A program made the translations under genes and the position numbers. 64,000 nucleotides of DNA from assembly GCA_965248915.1 (NCBI GenBank), contig OZ252216.1, forward strand, positions 1,240,001-1,304,000. Direction: 5' to 3'. Below the pieces are notes generated by a model. It was not told the DNA's origin. It worked only from the letters and a program-made list of their open reading frames with translations, and ran no database searches. This document shows positions 27,304 to 35,866 of this stretch, piece by piece; positions within the stretch are counted from its first letter, which is position 1, and the number at the start of each line of letters is the position of its first letter. This DNA comes from CBDFLA01 sp965248915 (GTDB taxonomy: Bacteria; Pseudomonadota; Alphaproteobacteria; M2410).

Positions 27304-28812
27304 TTATTTTGCGACCTTTTTGGTCGTGGTCTTCTTCTTCGCCGCTTTCTTTGCAGGTGCCTTTTTCGCCGCAGTCTTCTTGGTTGCGGCCTTCTTAGTA
27401 GCAGCCTTCTTTTCGGTCGTTTTCTTCGCCGCAGACTTCTTCTTTGATGCCACTTTCTTTTTCGTTTCTGGCTGCGCTTTTACATCCTCGTCAGGATCTT
27501 GCATGAGTTCATCAACACTCACCCGCTTATCGTCGATAGAGGCAATCTCAAGGATGAAATCAACCACTTTTTCCTCGAAAATCGGCGCCCGTACTTGCTC
27601 AAGAGCTCCCGGGTTCTGCTGGTAGAAGTTGTAAATTTGTTGTTCTTGTCCGGGATACTGACGCGTCTGTTCTTGGATGGCCGCACCCAATTCATCTTGC
27701 GTAACTGTAATATTGTTTCGATTACCCAACTCGGCCAATAGCAAACCGAGGCGCACACGCCGCTCAGCAATGGCTCTGTATTCTGCTTTGTCCTGGTCGG
27801 TTTCTTTGATGTCCTCGCCACCTTCTTCAGGCGACATAGACGTCACTTGCTGCCAAACTTGGTCAAACTCTGAATCGACCATTCCTATTGGGAGTTCAAA
27901 ATCATGAGCTTCATCAAGCACATCTAGTAGCTGACGTTTGAGCTTAGATCGCGAGTGGAGAATCATGTCTTCCAGCAAGCGGCCCTTAATGTTTAGCTTT
28001 AACTGGTCGAGGTCTTCAATACCCAATCGCTTGGCAAGTTCGTCATCAATTTCTGGTGTCTTAGGCTCAGCAACTGATGTCACGTTTACTGAAAACTCTG
28101 CAGGTTTCCCTGCCAATTCGGCAACTTGATATTCCTCAGGGAATTCCACCTTAACTACAAGCTCATCACCAACTTTGACGCCTACAATTTGTTCTTCAAA
28201 CCCCGGAATAAACTGACCAGATCCAAGCACCAACGGAAAACCTTCCGACTTCCCACCTTCGAATTCTTCACCATCAATCCGACCCACGAAGTCAATCGTT
28301 ACCTGGTCACTGTCTTTGGCTTTGCTCGCCGTCGATCGTGGCTCATAGATTTTTTGCTGAGTAGCAATTTCAACCAGAGCTTCGTCGACTTTCTGATCTT
28401 CAGGCTCGGCAATCTCTCGAACCAGTTTGATTTTGGCAAGATCCATCGGCTCAAATTCAGGCATCAGCTCAACAGAGATCGTAAACTCGAGCGGAGAGTT
28501 CCCATCCACGACTTCATCAATACTGTCGGGCAAATCAATCTTCGGCTGCATGGCCGCTCTTAGGTCGCGCTCCTCGAGTGTTCCTTGCGTTGATTTGGAG
28601 ATTGAGTCTTGAATGACCTCTCCCATAATGGCCTTGCCGTGCACGCGACGTAGATGGGAGACCGGTACCTTTCCAGGTCGAAATCCCTTCATTTGCACTT
28701 GATCTTTCATGCCATTGAGGCGGTCCAAGAGCTTTTCTTCCAGCTCCTTGGCTTCAATAACGACTTTGTACTCGCGCGAGAGGCCCTCGGCGCTGGTCTC
28801 CGTAACCTGCAT
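27304..28812 (-). CDS. tig: Trigger factor with histone-H1-like C-terminal tail
   Basis: Ribosome-bound chaperone and peptidyl-prolyl isomerase. 502 residues. The N-terminal domain has the ribosome-docking signature GFRPGKVP near residue 45; the FKBP-type PPIase domain (VTIDFVGRIDGEEFEGGKSE, GSGQFIPGFEEQIVGV) follows, then the helical C-terminal domain, which ends around residue 440. The last 50 or so residues are almost only Lys, Ala and Thr (KKVASKKKSAAKKTTEKKAA and onward), similar to histone H1 or HU tails and much longer than the usual C-terminus. It lies 64 bases after tRNA-Leu. Confidence 0.96.
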   Translation of the reverse strand: MQVTETSAEGLSREYKVVIEAKELEEKLLDRLNGMKDQVQMKGFRPGKVPVSHLRRVHGKAIMGEVIQDSISKSTQGTLEERDLRAAMQPKIDLPDSIDEVVDGNSPLEFTISVELMPEFEPMDLAKIKLVREIAEPEDQKVDEALVEIATQQKIYEPRSTASKAKDSDQVTIDFVGRIDGEEFEGGKSEGFPLVLGSGQFIPGFEEQIVGVKVGDELVVKVEFPEEYQVAELAGKPAEFSVNVTSVAEPKTPEIDDELAKRLGIEDLDQLKLNIKGRLLEDMILHSRSKLKRQLLDVLDEAHDFELPIGMVDSEFDQVWQQVTSMSPEEGGEDIKETDQDKAEYRAIAERRVRLGLLLAELGNRNNITVTQDELGAAIQEQTRQYPGQEQQIYNFYQQNPGALEQVRAPIFEEKVVDFILEIASIDDKRVSVDELMQDPDEDVKAQPETKKKVASKKKSAAKKTTEKKAATKKAATKKTAAKKAPAKKAAKKKTTTKKVAK

Positions 28813-28876
28813 CGGAATTACCTGTTCTTTTCAAATCTATCTAGCGAGGGGCGCTCCTAGGCTTCTAACGACGGAT

Positions 28877-28961
28877 TGGTGCGGATGGAGGGACTCGAAC
28901 CCCCACGGATTGCTCCACTAGGACCTAAACCTAGCGCGTCTACCAGTTCCGCCACATCCGC
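28877..28961 (-). tRNA. tRNA-Leu (TAG)
   Basis: An 85-base class II tRNA: acceptor GCGGATG with CATCCGC, anticodon stem-loop CTAGG TTTAGGT CCTAG with anticodon TAG, a long variable arm (TGGAGCAATCCG region), T-loop GTTCGAGTC, discriminator A and an encoded CCA. Confidence 0.95.
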
Positions 28962-29055
28962 AAAGCCTCAGTGGTACCCCTACGGGTGAAACGAGCCGCA
29001 CTTAATATCACAAGCGTAGGCCCTGGCAACCCAAGATTTTACCCTGCTTTTCTGC

Positions 29056-29586
29056 CTATCTCTGGGCTTTTTGGTACCAGGCAACATCCCAGTACTGGCC
29101 AAACTTGCGTCCGACCTCTTGATAGAGCCCAATCTGAACAAATCCGAACGACTCGTGAAGGGCCACAGACGCCTCATTGGGCCAGGTTATGCCAGCATAA
29201 GCCCTGTGGACATCTTCTGTCTCAAGCTGCTCGAAGAGGTGAGAGTACAGTACCTTCCCCACCCCCTGCCCTTGATTCCGCGGATCCACATAAATCGTGG
29301 TCTCGACCGAAGTTGCATAGGCAGCCTTTTTGCGAAATTGCATGCTTGCCGCATAGCCACAAAACACCCCGCCCAGTTCCGCAATGATCAGCTGATGCGG
29401 TCCTTCTGGTGAAAACCGCGAAAACCAATCACTTCTCACATCCATGTGTATGGGCACGATATCGAAGGTTATTGGTGTCGTGAGTATGAACTGATTGTAA
29501 AGCTTATTGATGGCCGCGAGGTCGTCACGACACCCATGTCGAACATGAACAATGGAGCCCTTTGGTGGGTTCAGTTTCTCTGTCAT
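29056..29586 (-). CDS. GNAT family N-acetyltransferase (phosphinothricin acetyltransferase-like)
   Basis: A 177-residue acetyl-CoA-dependent transferase. The acetyl-CoA loop is RNQGQGVGKVLYSHLFEQLE in the middle, followed by the conserved AGITWPNEASVALHESFGFVQIG block typical of the Pat/Bar and MnaT subgroup, whose members acetylate L-amino acid analogues such as methionine sulfone or phosphinothricin. The true substrate cannot be told from sequence. I chose the ATG at 29584-29586 (MTEKLNPPKGS); a TTG at 29619 would overlap the nnr gene. It lies 16 bases after the nnr stop and is probably cotranscribed with it. Confidence 0.85.
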   Translation of the reverse strand: MTEKLNPPKGSIVHVRHGCRDDLAAINKLYNQFILTTPITFDIVPIHMDVRSDWFSRFSPEGPHQLIIAELGGVFCGYAASMQFRKKAAYATSVETTIYVDPRNQGQGVGKVLYSHLFEQLETEDVHRAYAGITWPNEASVALHESFGFVQIGLYQEVGRKFGQYWDVAWYQKAQR

Positions 29587-29602
29587 CAAAATTGACCACC
29601 CA

Positions 29603-31111
29603 TCAGTTTTCGAAGGCAAGCATCATCAAAACATCACTCAATACACCAGGAAAGACCTCGGGTAGATCTTCGGCAATCAGACCCGGCCCGCACGCGTCCC
29701 CTGCTTGCCCGTGAATCCAGGCCCCCGCGCATACCGCCTCAAACGCTGGCATTCCTTGCGCCATGAGACCTGCAATGCACCCGCACAAGACGTCACCACT
29801 GCCGGCTGTGGCAAGCCAACGAGGCGCGTTGTTGGTTACCGCAGCACGTCCATCGGGAGCCGCAACCACCGTATCTGGGCCTTTGAGCAAGACAACAGCC
29901 CCAGACAGTTTCGCTGCTGCTGTGGCCTGTTCAATGCGAGATTGTCCCGTTGATACGATATCAGGAAAGAGCCGGCGAAACTCACCCGGGTGTGGTGTTA
30001 GAATTGTATTTTCACGTGTAATTGCAAAGAGTTGCGTCGGATTTTTCTCCCAGCTTGTCAAGCCATCAGCATCGATCACAACAGGCCTACCGGAAGATAA
30101 GGCAGCCCGGACCAAGTCCTTGGTTCCAGACCCAACTCCGCATCCAGGACCAATCGCCACAACATTCTTGCGGTCATCCGAAAGAAGCGAAGAGAGATCT
30201 GCTGCATCATCGCAAGGCGTCAACATGATTGCCGTCAAGTGCGCCGCATTGATGGGCAATGCCTCAGAAGGTGACGCTACCGTGACCAGTCCCGATCCCA
30301 CTCTCAATGCAGCCCGGGCCGCAAGCCTTGCAGCACCCGTCGACCAAGGGCCACCGCTCACGACAAGAGTGTGGCCACGATCATACTTGTGTGACTGTGG
30401 TTCTAACTTGGGGAATTGGCTCCCCCAAAGACCGATGACATTTTCAAAATGCGAGGGCTCAATTTCTCCGAGAACGGTATCAGGAATTCCGATGTCGCAT
30501 ACCAGAACCTCACCACACACCCCTCTCCCCGGCATGAGCAAATGACCAAGCTTCTTTCGGAAGAACGTAATCGTTGTTTCTGCCACAAACGACAAACCAC
30601 GTACGGTCCCGTCATTCCCATCGACCCCGCTTGGCACATCAATGGAGATCACGGGAATATCGGATTGATTTACTTGGGAAATCACCTTCCCCATTACCCC
30701 GTCAACATCTCTCGCTAGTCCTGCACCAAATACAGCGTCCACCACTAGCTCAGACCCAATGACACTGTCCGTGGAAATCGGCGTAAGTGATCGCAGATCG
30801 CAAACATCTGACCACGCCTGAGCTGCCAGTGCGGCATCTCCTTTCAGAGAACTTAGCTCCCCAAGCAAGGCCACTCGGACGACCCAACCCTCCTGTTGCA
30901 GAAGACGTGCGATGACAAAGCCGTCCCCGCCATTGTTGCCCGGTCCACAGAGAACCACCACCGAGCAGGGATCGTGGCGCTCAATTATCGCTTGGAAGCA
31001 TAGGCGACCGGCGCTTTCCATCAATTCGAAACCGGAGGTCCCGCCTTGAATGGTCATGCGGTCGGCTTCGTACATTTCCTCGACGGTCAAAAGTGCGGCG
31101 CGATTTGTCAT
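29603..31111 (-). CDS. nnr: Bifunctional NAD(P)HX epimerase/dehydratase (NAD(P)H-hydrate repair)
   Basis: Repairs hydrated, inactive NADH and NADPH. 502 residues, two fused domains. The N-terminal YjeF_N epimerase has CGPGNNGGDGFVIARLL (about 55-71) and DAVFGAGL; the C-terminal ribokinase-like dehydratase has the ATP/ADP-binding TAGSGDVLCGCIAGLMAQG near residue 430 and HPGEFRRL in the middle. Full-length fusion as in E. coli YjeF. In many alphaproteobacteria this gene lies next to glnB, as here (about 4 kb away, with unrelated genes between). Confidence 0.95.
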   Translation of the reverse strand: MTNRAALLTVEEMYEADRMTIQGGTSGFELMESAGRLCFQAIIERHDPCSVVVLCGPGNNGGDGFVIARLLQQEGWVVRVALLGELSSLKGDAALAAQAWSDVCDLRSLTPISTDSVIGSELVVDAVFGAGLARDVDGVMGKVISQVNQSDIPVISIDVPSGVDGNDGTVRGLSFVAETTITFFRKKLGHLLMPGRGVCGEVLVCDIGIPDTVLGEIEPSHFENVIGLWGSQFPKLEPQSHKYDRGHTLVVSGGPWSTGAARLAARAALRVGSGLVTVASPSEALPINAAHLTAIMLTPCDDAADLSSLLSDDRKNVVAIGPGCGVGSGTKDLVRAALSSGRPVVIDADGLTSWEKNPTQLFAITRENTILTPHPGEFRRLFPDIVSTGQSRIEQATAAAKLSGAVVLLKGPDTVVAAPDGRAAVTNNAPRWLATAGSGDVLCGCIAGLMAQGMPAFEAVCAGAWIHGQAGDACGPGLIAEDLPEVFPGVLSDVLMMLAFEN

Positions 31112-31207
31112 CCACTAGTCTTTCCCCGGTAAAGCTCCAGCCGTCAAGTCATGAAGTTGTCTTGATCCTGCCCCCTTCTGGTCAATTGCGGGGCCCTCAA
31201 TAAAGCC

Positions 31208-32029
31208 ATGAAGATCATCAATCTCATTTTGGTAGCAACTTCACTCGCCATTGGATTCTCTGTCGCCTCAGCAGAGCCCTTGGCTGACCAATTGGTTGAA
31301 GCTGCCCTAGATCGCACAAATCAGAGAGTTGTCTATGACCCCGCCTATCAATCCCTCGACTACCCCGGCGGAGATGTGGCCGCCAATCGCGGTGTTTGTA
31401 CCGACGTTGTCATCCGAAGTTACAGGGCCTTAGGGATAGATCTTCAAAGACTGGTACATGAAGATATGACGGCCAGATTCTCAGACTACCCAGACTTTTG
31501 GGGACTCAAAAATCCCGACACCAATATTGACCATCGCCGGGTTCCAAACCTTCGCGTCTTCTTAGAACGCCAAGGTGCCGAGATCGAGATGACATCAAAT
31601 CCCGCTGACTACTTGCCCGGAGATCTGGTCACCTGGAACTTAAGAGATAGTGGAAGTCTGCCACATATTGGAATTGTCACCGACAGGACCGATCGCGCCG
31701 GCGTCCCCTTCATCGTTCACAATATCGGCGCCGGCCCACGACATGAGAACATGTTGTTCGACTACAGAATTACCGGCCATTACCGGTACCTGCCCGATGT
31801 GAATCAACCCACCACGGTGGCCCCTTCCGAACCAAGGGAGACAACACGAAATTTCCCACCTTCGATTTCCAACACAGTGATGGACGCATTGTCAGGGCGA
31901 AAGCAAACAACCCGGTCATCGCTCAAGGCATGTGCAACAACGGCATTGATGGCGATGAAATGTGAAAAGACGACGGCGTCTTCGCTAATATCCCGCAGTG
32001 AAGAGATCACCCCCGCTTTCCAGTCTTGA
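31208..32029 (+). CDS. DUF1287 family secreted protein with antisense C-terminal extension
   Basis: 273 residues as read. A signal peptide (MKIINLILVATSLAIGFSVA, cleavage after ASA) precedes a DUF1287 domain (E. coli YijF-like, NlpC/P60-type fold). Likely active-site residues are Cys64 (RGVCTDVVIRSYRALGID) and His153 (LPHIGIVTD), followed by HNIGAGP. The domain ends near residue 195 (GHYRYLP), which matches the family length of about 200. The remaining roughly 75 residues are read from the antisense strand of the phosphatase gene at 31804-32352 and look like noise. A TGA at 31800-31802 lies one frame off, so a one-base error may have removed the real stop. Confidence 0.75.
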   Translation: MKIINLILVATSLAIGFSVASAEPLADQLVEAALDRTNQRVVYDPAYQSLDYPGGDVAANRGVCTDVVIRSYRALGIDLQRLVHEDMTARFSDYPDFWGLKNPDTNIDHRRVPNLRVFLERQGAEIEMTSNPADYLPGDLVTWNLRDSGSLPHIGIVTDRTDRAGVPFIVHNIGAGPRHENMLFDYRITGHYRYLPDVNQPTTVAPSEPRETTRNFPPSISNTVMDALSGRKQTTRSSLKACATTALMAMKCEKTTASSLISRSEEITPAFQS

Positions 32030-32352
32030 ACCCAATCTTCCCCGTCGGACCACTTGCCCTGCATGAAATCTCGCAACCAGGTTGATCGTTCTTTCAAGTC
32101 TTGCGAGGGCGAAGGGATTTCTGACACCCCTTCATTGATGAGCGGCGTCATCTTCCATTGATCCGCCAAGGGAAACGCTGTCTCCTGGCACCGCTTCATC
32201 GGGCTGGTAATAATCGGCATGGGATCAAATTCAGCAAGGCCCGACGCTGCCTTGCGAGCCTGAACTAGCCCAACTTCATCCAGCCCAGGGTCTACGGCTT
32301 CATCAAATCCTGCCGCAGCACGACCATGCCGTACCAAATAGAGTCGAGTCAT
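31804..32352 (-). CDS. Histidine phosphatase family protein (SixA-like)
   Basis: 182 residues of the phosphoglycerate-mutase/acid-phosphatase superfamily. The catalytic phosphohistidine is in LVRHGRAAAGF (His9 of the RHG motif); the second Arg is in ITSPMKRCQETA, and the second catalytic His in VVFSHFIAINAVV. Small members of this kind include SixA, which removes phosphate from phosphohistidine proteins, but the substrate here is not known. It follows the thiolase-like gene's start side by a short gap on the same strand, and its last 226 bases overlap the convergent DUF1287 frame. Confidence 0.85.
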   Translation of the reverse strand: MTRLYLVRHGRAAAGFDEAVDPGLDEVGLVQARKAASGLAEFDPMPIITSPMKRCQETAFPLADQWKMTPLINEGVSEIPSPSQDLKERSTWLRDFMQGKWSDGEDWVQDWKAGVISSLRDISEDAVVFSHFIAINAVVAHALSDDRVVCFRPDNASITVLEIEGGKFRVVSLGSEGATVVG

Positions 32353-32373
32353 GTTGGATACCTTTTTGTCGGA

Positions 32374-33921
32374 CTAGTTTGCATCGGGCACGAAAGTGTT
32401 GATCGGGTCGCCAGCGGTCACAACCCCAGATCGTCCAATGAAATCTTCCCGTTTCATCTGTTCTAAGAGGTCTTGGTTGTGTGGAACATGTGCCACGAAA
32501 CGTACACCATCCTCCAACCGCCCGATCACGATCCCCATACGGACTTTATCTCTCGCGTGAACCACAGTATAAGTCTCAATTGTCCCACGACCATTAGCCT
32601 GAGCGAAATGGGTTGGATGATCCATGGCATCAATAATCTTTTGATACTCGCGCGGAGATTCTCGTTGCCACCCCCCTTCAATCGGGTCTGTCGAGTAAAG
32701 ACCCATCGAATGCTTGGTCACAAACCAACCATTGGCGGTGACAAGGCCTTTTGAACCAGGGTTTTGACGCACCTTTTTCATCATTTCTGCGATTGAGCAC
32801 ATGACATAGGCATTGCCTGGCCCACCAAAATAGGGAAGACCACCCGTAACGGTTAACCTCCTGGGGTCGTCGTGAGGAATTCCCAACTCGTCACAGGCAA
32901 TCTCAACGACTGCAGGGAAGCAGGAATAGAGGTCAATGTAATCAACCTCCTCAACTGTCCAGCCGGCCATCACCAATGCCTTCTGCCCCATCAGGCGGAT
33001 CGCAGGAGACGAATGATAGTCAATTCGGTCAAGGACATTCCAAATCTCATAAACATCAGCGCAGCCATGCAGAAACACCCATTTTGCAGGATCGATGCCT
33101 AAAGCTTCAGCCTTTTCAACGCTCATCAACACGACGGCCGCCCCTTGATCGACTAGCATGATTGAATTCATAAATTTCGTGTAGGGAAACCCAACCAAAC
33201 GGTTCGCGGGTCCCTCGATTGAAATTTCATCAGCACGATGCGACGTTGAAAACCAAGCGTTTGTATTTTTCGCCGCCACGTCGGAGAAAGGCGCTAACAA
33301 CTCACCAAGCATTTTTTGATGCTCTTCGATCGAACGCCCATAATGCGCCCGCAAAGCGTTTTCAAACATAGGATAAACATTTGTGGGAAAGTCCAACCCA
33401 TGGGCCTTCTCGATCTCGTTGGTACCAGGGTCATCGCACCCTAAGATTCTATCCGCCGGAATTGGATCGCGATCATCGCTCCAATGGGTCATGTCTTCGC
33501 CTGCGCGAATACGCTTGAACATTGAATGGAGAACCTCTCCACCAACAAGAAGAACAGCATCGCGTCGGCCTTCAGCGATGTCTTCCGCGAAGCGATTTAC
33601 AAGCATCTGTGGTGTGTTGCCGCCGGTGGATGTAGAGAGCTGATGTTCGGGCGATATCCCCAGCACTGATGAGATTGTCCGCGGAGGATCGTTTAAGTGC
33701 CCAACAGGAAACGCCTTAAACCCTGATTCTGCCGTTGTAGATTGGACAACCGTCAGCGTGTCGATCGCCGCTAAGACAGCGGCCTCGTCACCCGCATCCG
33801 CCGCAGCGCGCGCTGCAACATCCGCCAAGAGGTCCTTTGGTCCTTTGGCAACTGCTGGATCACCTTTTTGTAGGTATTGTGCGCAACCGACGAGAATCGG
33901 TGTCCTACCATTGACGGTCAT
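32374..33921 (-). CDS. Thiolase-like protein (TLP1-type, annotated acetyl-CoA acetyltransferase)
   Basis: 515 residues. The fold is that of thiolases (RTPILVGCAQ at the start, YIDLYSCFPAVVEIACDELG, GGLPYFGGPGNAYVM, VTANGWFVTKHSMGLYSTDP near the C-terminus). At the place of the nucleophilic Cys loop it reads QLSTSTGGNTPQML, with Ser/Thr instead of Cys, so classical thiolysis is unlikely. An extra C-terminal domain of about 100 residues (IETYTVVHARDKVRMGIVIGRLEDG) resembles the added domain of mycobacterial thiolase-like protein type 1. The ATG at 33919-33921 follows GGAAAAGGAAG. The substrate is unknown; a role with acyl-CoA esters is inferred from fold. Confidence 0.82.
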   Translation of the reverse strand: MTVNGRTPILVGCAQYLQKGDPAVAKGPKDLLADVAARAAADAGDEAAVLAAIDTLTVVQSTTAESGFKAFPVGHLNDPPRTISSVLGISPEHQLSTSTGGNTPQMLVNRFAEDIAEGRRDAVLLVGGEVLHSMFKRIRAGEDMTHWSDDRDPIPADRILGCDDPGTNEIEKAHGLDFPTNVYPMFENALRAHYGRSIEEHQKMLGELLAPFSDVAAKNTNAWFSTSHRADEISIEGPANRLVGFPYTKFMNSIMLVDQGAAVVLMSVEKAEALGIDPAKWVFLHGCADVYEIWNVLDRIDYHSSPAIRLMGQKALVMAGWTVEEVDYIDLYSCFPAVVEIACDELGIPHDDPRRLTVTGGLPYFGGPGNAYVMCSIAEMMKKVRQNPGSKGLVTANGWFVTKHSMGLYSTDPIEGGWQRESPREYQKIIDAMDHPTHFAQANGRGTIETYTVVHARDKVRMGIVIGRLEDGVRFVAHVPHNQDLLEQMKREDFIGRSGVVTAGDPINTFVPDAN

Positions 33922-33974
33922 GGTTCTTCCTTTTCCTTTTCTTTCTGTTCGCGACCCAAGACGAAGAGTAGCGC

Positions 33975-35141
33975 TCAATCAAACAGGCACTCAAGGCGAC
34001 TAAGGGCCTCATCCAAAACTTCAGGACGCTTAGCAAAGCAAAAACGGACAAATTCTGAGGGAACCTCACCCCCCTCAGTTGAAAAAAAGGCGCTCATCGG
34101 GATCGCCGCCACTTTGGCTTTCGTGGTGATATGTTCGCAAAAACCCACATCTGTCAGGCCCAACCCAAAAGGTCGAATGTCGGCGGCAAGAAAATAGGTG
34201 CCATGAGAGGGAATGACTTCAAAACCTATTCGTGTAAGGCCTTCCTGCAACCGGTCCCTTAACTCCTGCTGTTCCCGGGCCAGCCCCTGGTAATAGGCCC
34301 CATCGCTGGCAAGTCCTTCAGCGACCGCGTATTGCAAAGCGGGGACTGAAGTAAAAGTGACGAATTGATGAGACCTTGCGACCACCCGGGTGATCTCAGG
34401 TGAGGCCGTGATGTAACCTATCTTCCATCCTGTCAGAGAAAACGTCTTACCGGCCGATCCAATGCGAATGGTCCTGTCCCTCATACCGGGCAGAGTCATC
34501 AAAGGGATGTGTTGACGGTCGTCGAAAAGCAGGTGCTCATAAACTTCGTCACAAATCGCATAGGCATCAAACTCTTGGACGAGAGTGGCAATAAGCTCCA
34601 GTTCTTCTCGCGTGAAGACCTTTGATGCTGGGTTCATCGGCGTGTTGAGAACAATCGCCTTGGTTTTTTCGCTGAAGGCCTCTCTAAGAGCCTCTTCATT
34701 CAGCTGCCATTCCGGCGGATACAGGCGCACAAAACGAGGGATACCGCCGGCGGCCAGGATTTGCGGCACGTAACAGTCATAGTAAGGCTCAATGACCACG
34801 ACCTCGTCACCGCGGCATACCAAGGCTTGAAAACAATCGGCCAAAGCCTCGGTTGCGCCGGACGTCACGATGATTTCGCGGTCGGGGTCGACTTCCAAAC
34901 CGTAAAACCGCTGATTGTGCTGGGCAACGGCTTGTCGAAGCTCTGGGACGCCAGTCGCTGGTGGGTATTGATTGGACCGTTCAATCAGAGCGCGTGCCGC
35001 CTCTTCGCGGATCCATTTGGGCCCATCGTCTTGCGGGAAACCTTGGCCAAGATTGATGGCCTCATGTTTGTTTGCCAAAGCCGTCATAACCGAGAAAACG
35101 GTGGTTGGCATATCCGCATAAAGCTTGTTAGGGTTTTTCAA
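33975..35141 (-). CDS. Class I/II pyridoxal-phosphate aminotransferase
   Basis: 388 residues of fold-type I. The PLP-binding lysine is in GSAGKTFSLTGWKIGY; the other family landmarks are INLGQGFPQDDGP, QYPPATGVPELRQAVAQH, SGATEALADCFQAL, LNTPMNPASKVFTREEL (the Asn that holds the ring nitrogen region) and CDEVYEHLLFDD. The pattern matches the kynurenine/methionine aminotransferase (YbdL/CCBL) group and the DapC-like succinyldiaminopimelate aminotransferases; I cannot choose between them. It lies just upstream of the thiolase-like gene on the same strand, with a gap of about 53 bases. Confidence 0.88.
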   Translation of the reverse strand: MKNPNKLYADMPTTVFSVMTALANKHEAINLGQGFPQDDGPKWIREEAARALIERSNQYPPATGVPELRQAVAQHNQRFYGLEVDPDREIIVTSGATEALADCFQALVCRGDEVVVIEPYYDCYVPQILAAGGIPRFVRLYPPEWQLNEEALREAFSEKTKAIVLNTPMNPASKVFTREELELIATLVQEFDAYAICDEVYEHLLFDDRQHIPLMTLPGMRDRTIRIGSAGKTFSLTGWKIGYITASPEITRVVARSHQFVTFTSVPALQYAVAEGLASDGAYYQGLAREQQELRDRLQEGLTRIGFEVIPSHGTYFLAADIRPFGLGLTDVGFCEHITTKAKVAAIPMSAFFSTEGGEVPSEFVRFCFAKRPEVLDEALSRLECLFD

Positions 35142-35240
35142 GAGCTTGCTCCCCTTCCTTGCGGCTTTTTGACGTCAATTGGTCGCAACGGTAAGTTCGA
35201 CTAGTAATGCGGTTTCGAATGCCAAAGAATTAGGCGGTCC

Positions 35241-35257
35241 TGCCTGATTCTTGTGCA
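35241..35257 (+). promoter_or_regulatory. Possible NtrC-binding site
   Basis: TGCCTGATTCTTGTGCA keeps the TGC-N11-GCA outline of the NtrC dyad (consensus about TGCACC-N5-GGTGCA), with a good right half and a poor left half. It lies about 75 bases upstream of the sigma-54 promoter, a usual distance for an enhancer. Weak as a single site. Confidence 0.4.
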
Positions 35258-35330
35258 AACAGAGCGAGTAACATCAGTAGGATTGACAATATTCCCTTAC
35301 CAATCAAGGGACTAATTGAGGCGACCCACT

Positions 35331-35346
35331 TGGCATGGGATCTGCT
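35331..35346 (+). promoter_or_regulatory. Sigma-54 (RpoN) promoter of glnBA
   Basis: TGGCATGGGATCTGCT has GG at -24 and GC at -12 with exactly ten bases between them, close to the TGGCAC-N5-TTGCW consensus. Start of transcription would be near 35358, giving a leader of about 75 bases before glnB. RpoN/NtrC control of glnB-glnA is well known in rhizobia and relatives. Confidence 0.8.
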
Positions 35347-35433
35347 ATGGGAGATTTGAGGTAATCACTCACTCACCTCATCTTCGCTTCAATTCCAGTC
35401 TCGAAGACCAACAACAATGAGAACCGGAAAACC

Positions 35434-35772
35434 ATGAAGAAGATCGAAGCAATCATTAAGCCTTTTAAGCTCGATGAAGTGAAAGAGGCGCTCCAAGAGG
35501 TTGGCATTCAAGGCATAACCGTGACAGAAGCAAAAGGCTTTGGCCGTCAGAAAGGCCACACTGAACTCTATCGCGGCGCCGAATACATCGTGGACTTCTT
35601 GCCCAAGGTGAAAGTCGAGGTGGTACTGCAAGAAGGGAGTCTGGAGCGAGCGATTGAAGCGATCCAGAACGCGGCACGCACCGGCCGAATTGGAGACGGC
35701 AAGATCTTTGTCTCAACGGTTGATGAGGCAATTCGGATTCGTACCGGCGAGACAGGGCGTGAGGCGATTTAG
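35434..35772 (+). CDS. glnB: Nitrogen regulatory protein PII
   Basis: Trimeric sensor of 2-oxoglutarate, ATP/ADP and, via uridylylation, glutamine. It acts on glutamine synthetase adenylylation and on NtrB. 112 residues. Tyr51, the uridylylation site on the T-loop, is in HTELYRGAEY; the PII signature 2 is TGRIGDGKIFVSTVDEAIRIRTGE. It is transcribed from the sigma-54 promoter at 35331-35346 and lies about 95 bases upstream of glnA, as in most alphaproteobacteria. The location next to glnA marks it as GlnB rather than GlnK, which goes with amtB. Confidence 0.97.
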   Translation: MKKIEAIIKPFKLDEVKEALQEVGIQGITVTEAKGFGRQKGHTELYRGAEYIVDFLPKVKVEVVLQEGSLERAIEAIQNAARTGRIGDGKIFVSTVDEAIRIRTGETGREAI

Positions 35773-35866
35773 AAATGGGAACCAATCGGTCGAAAGAGAC
35801 CGACGGCAAAAAAAACGCAGTCGCCGGTGGCGGCAATCGGATCACTCAGTAAAGGAAAACTAGGAA

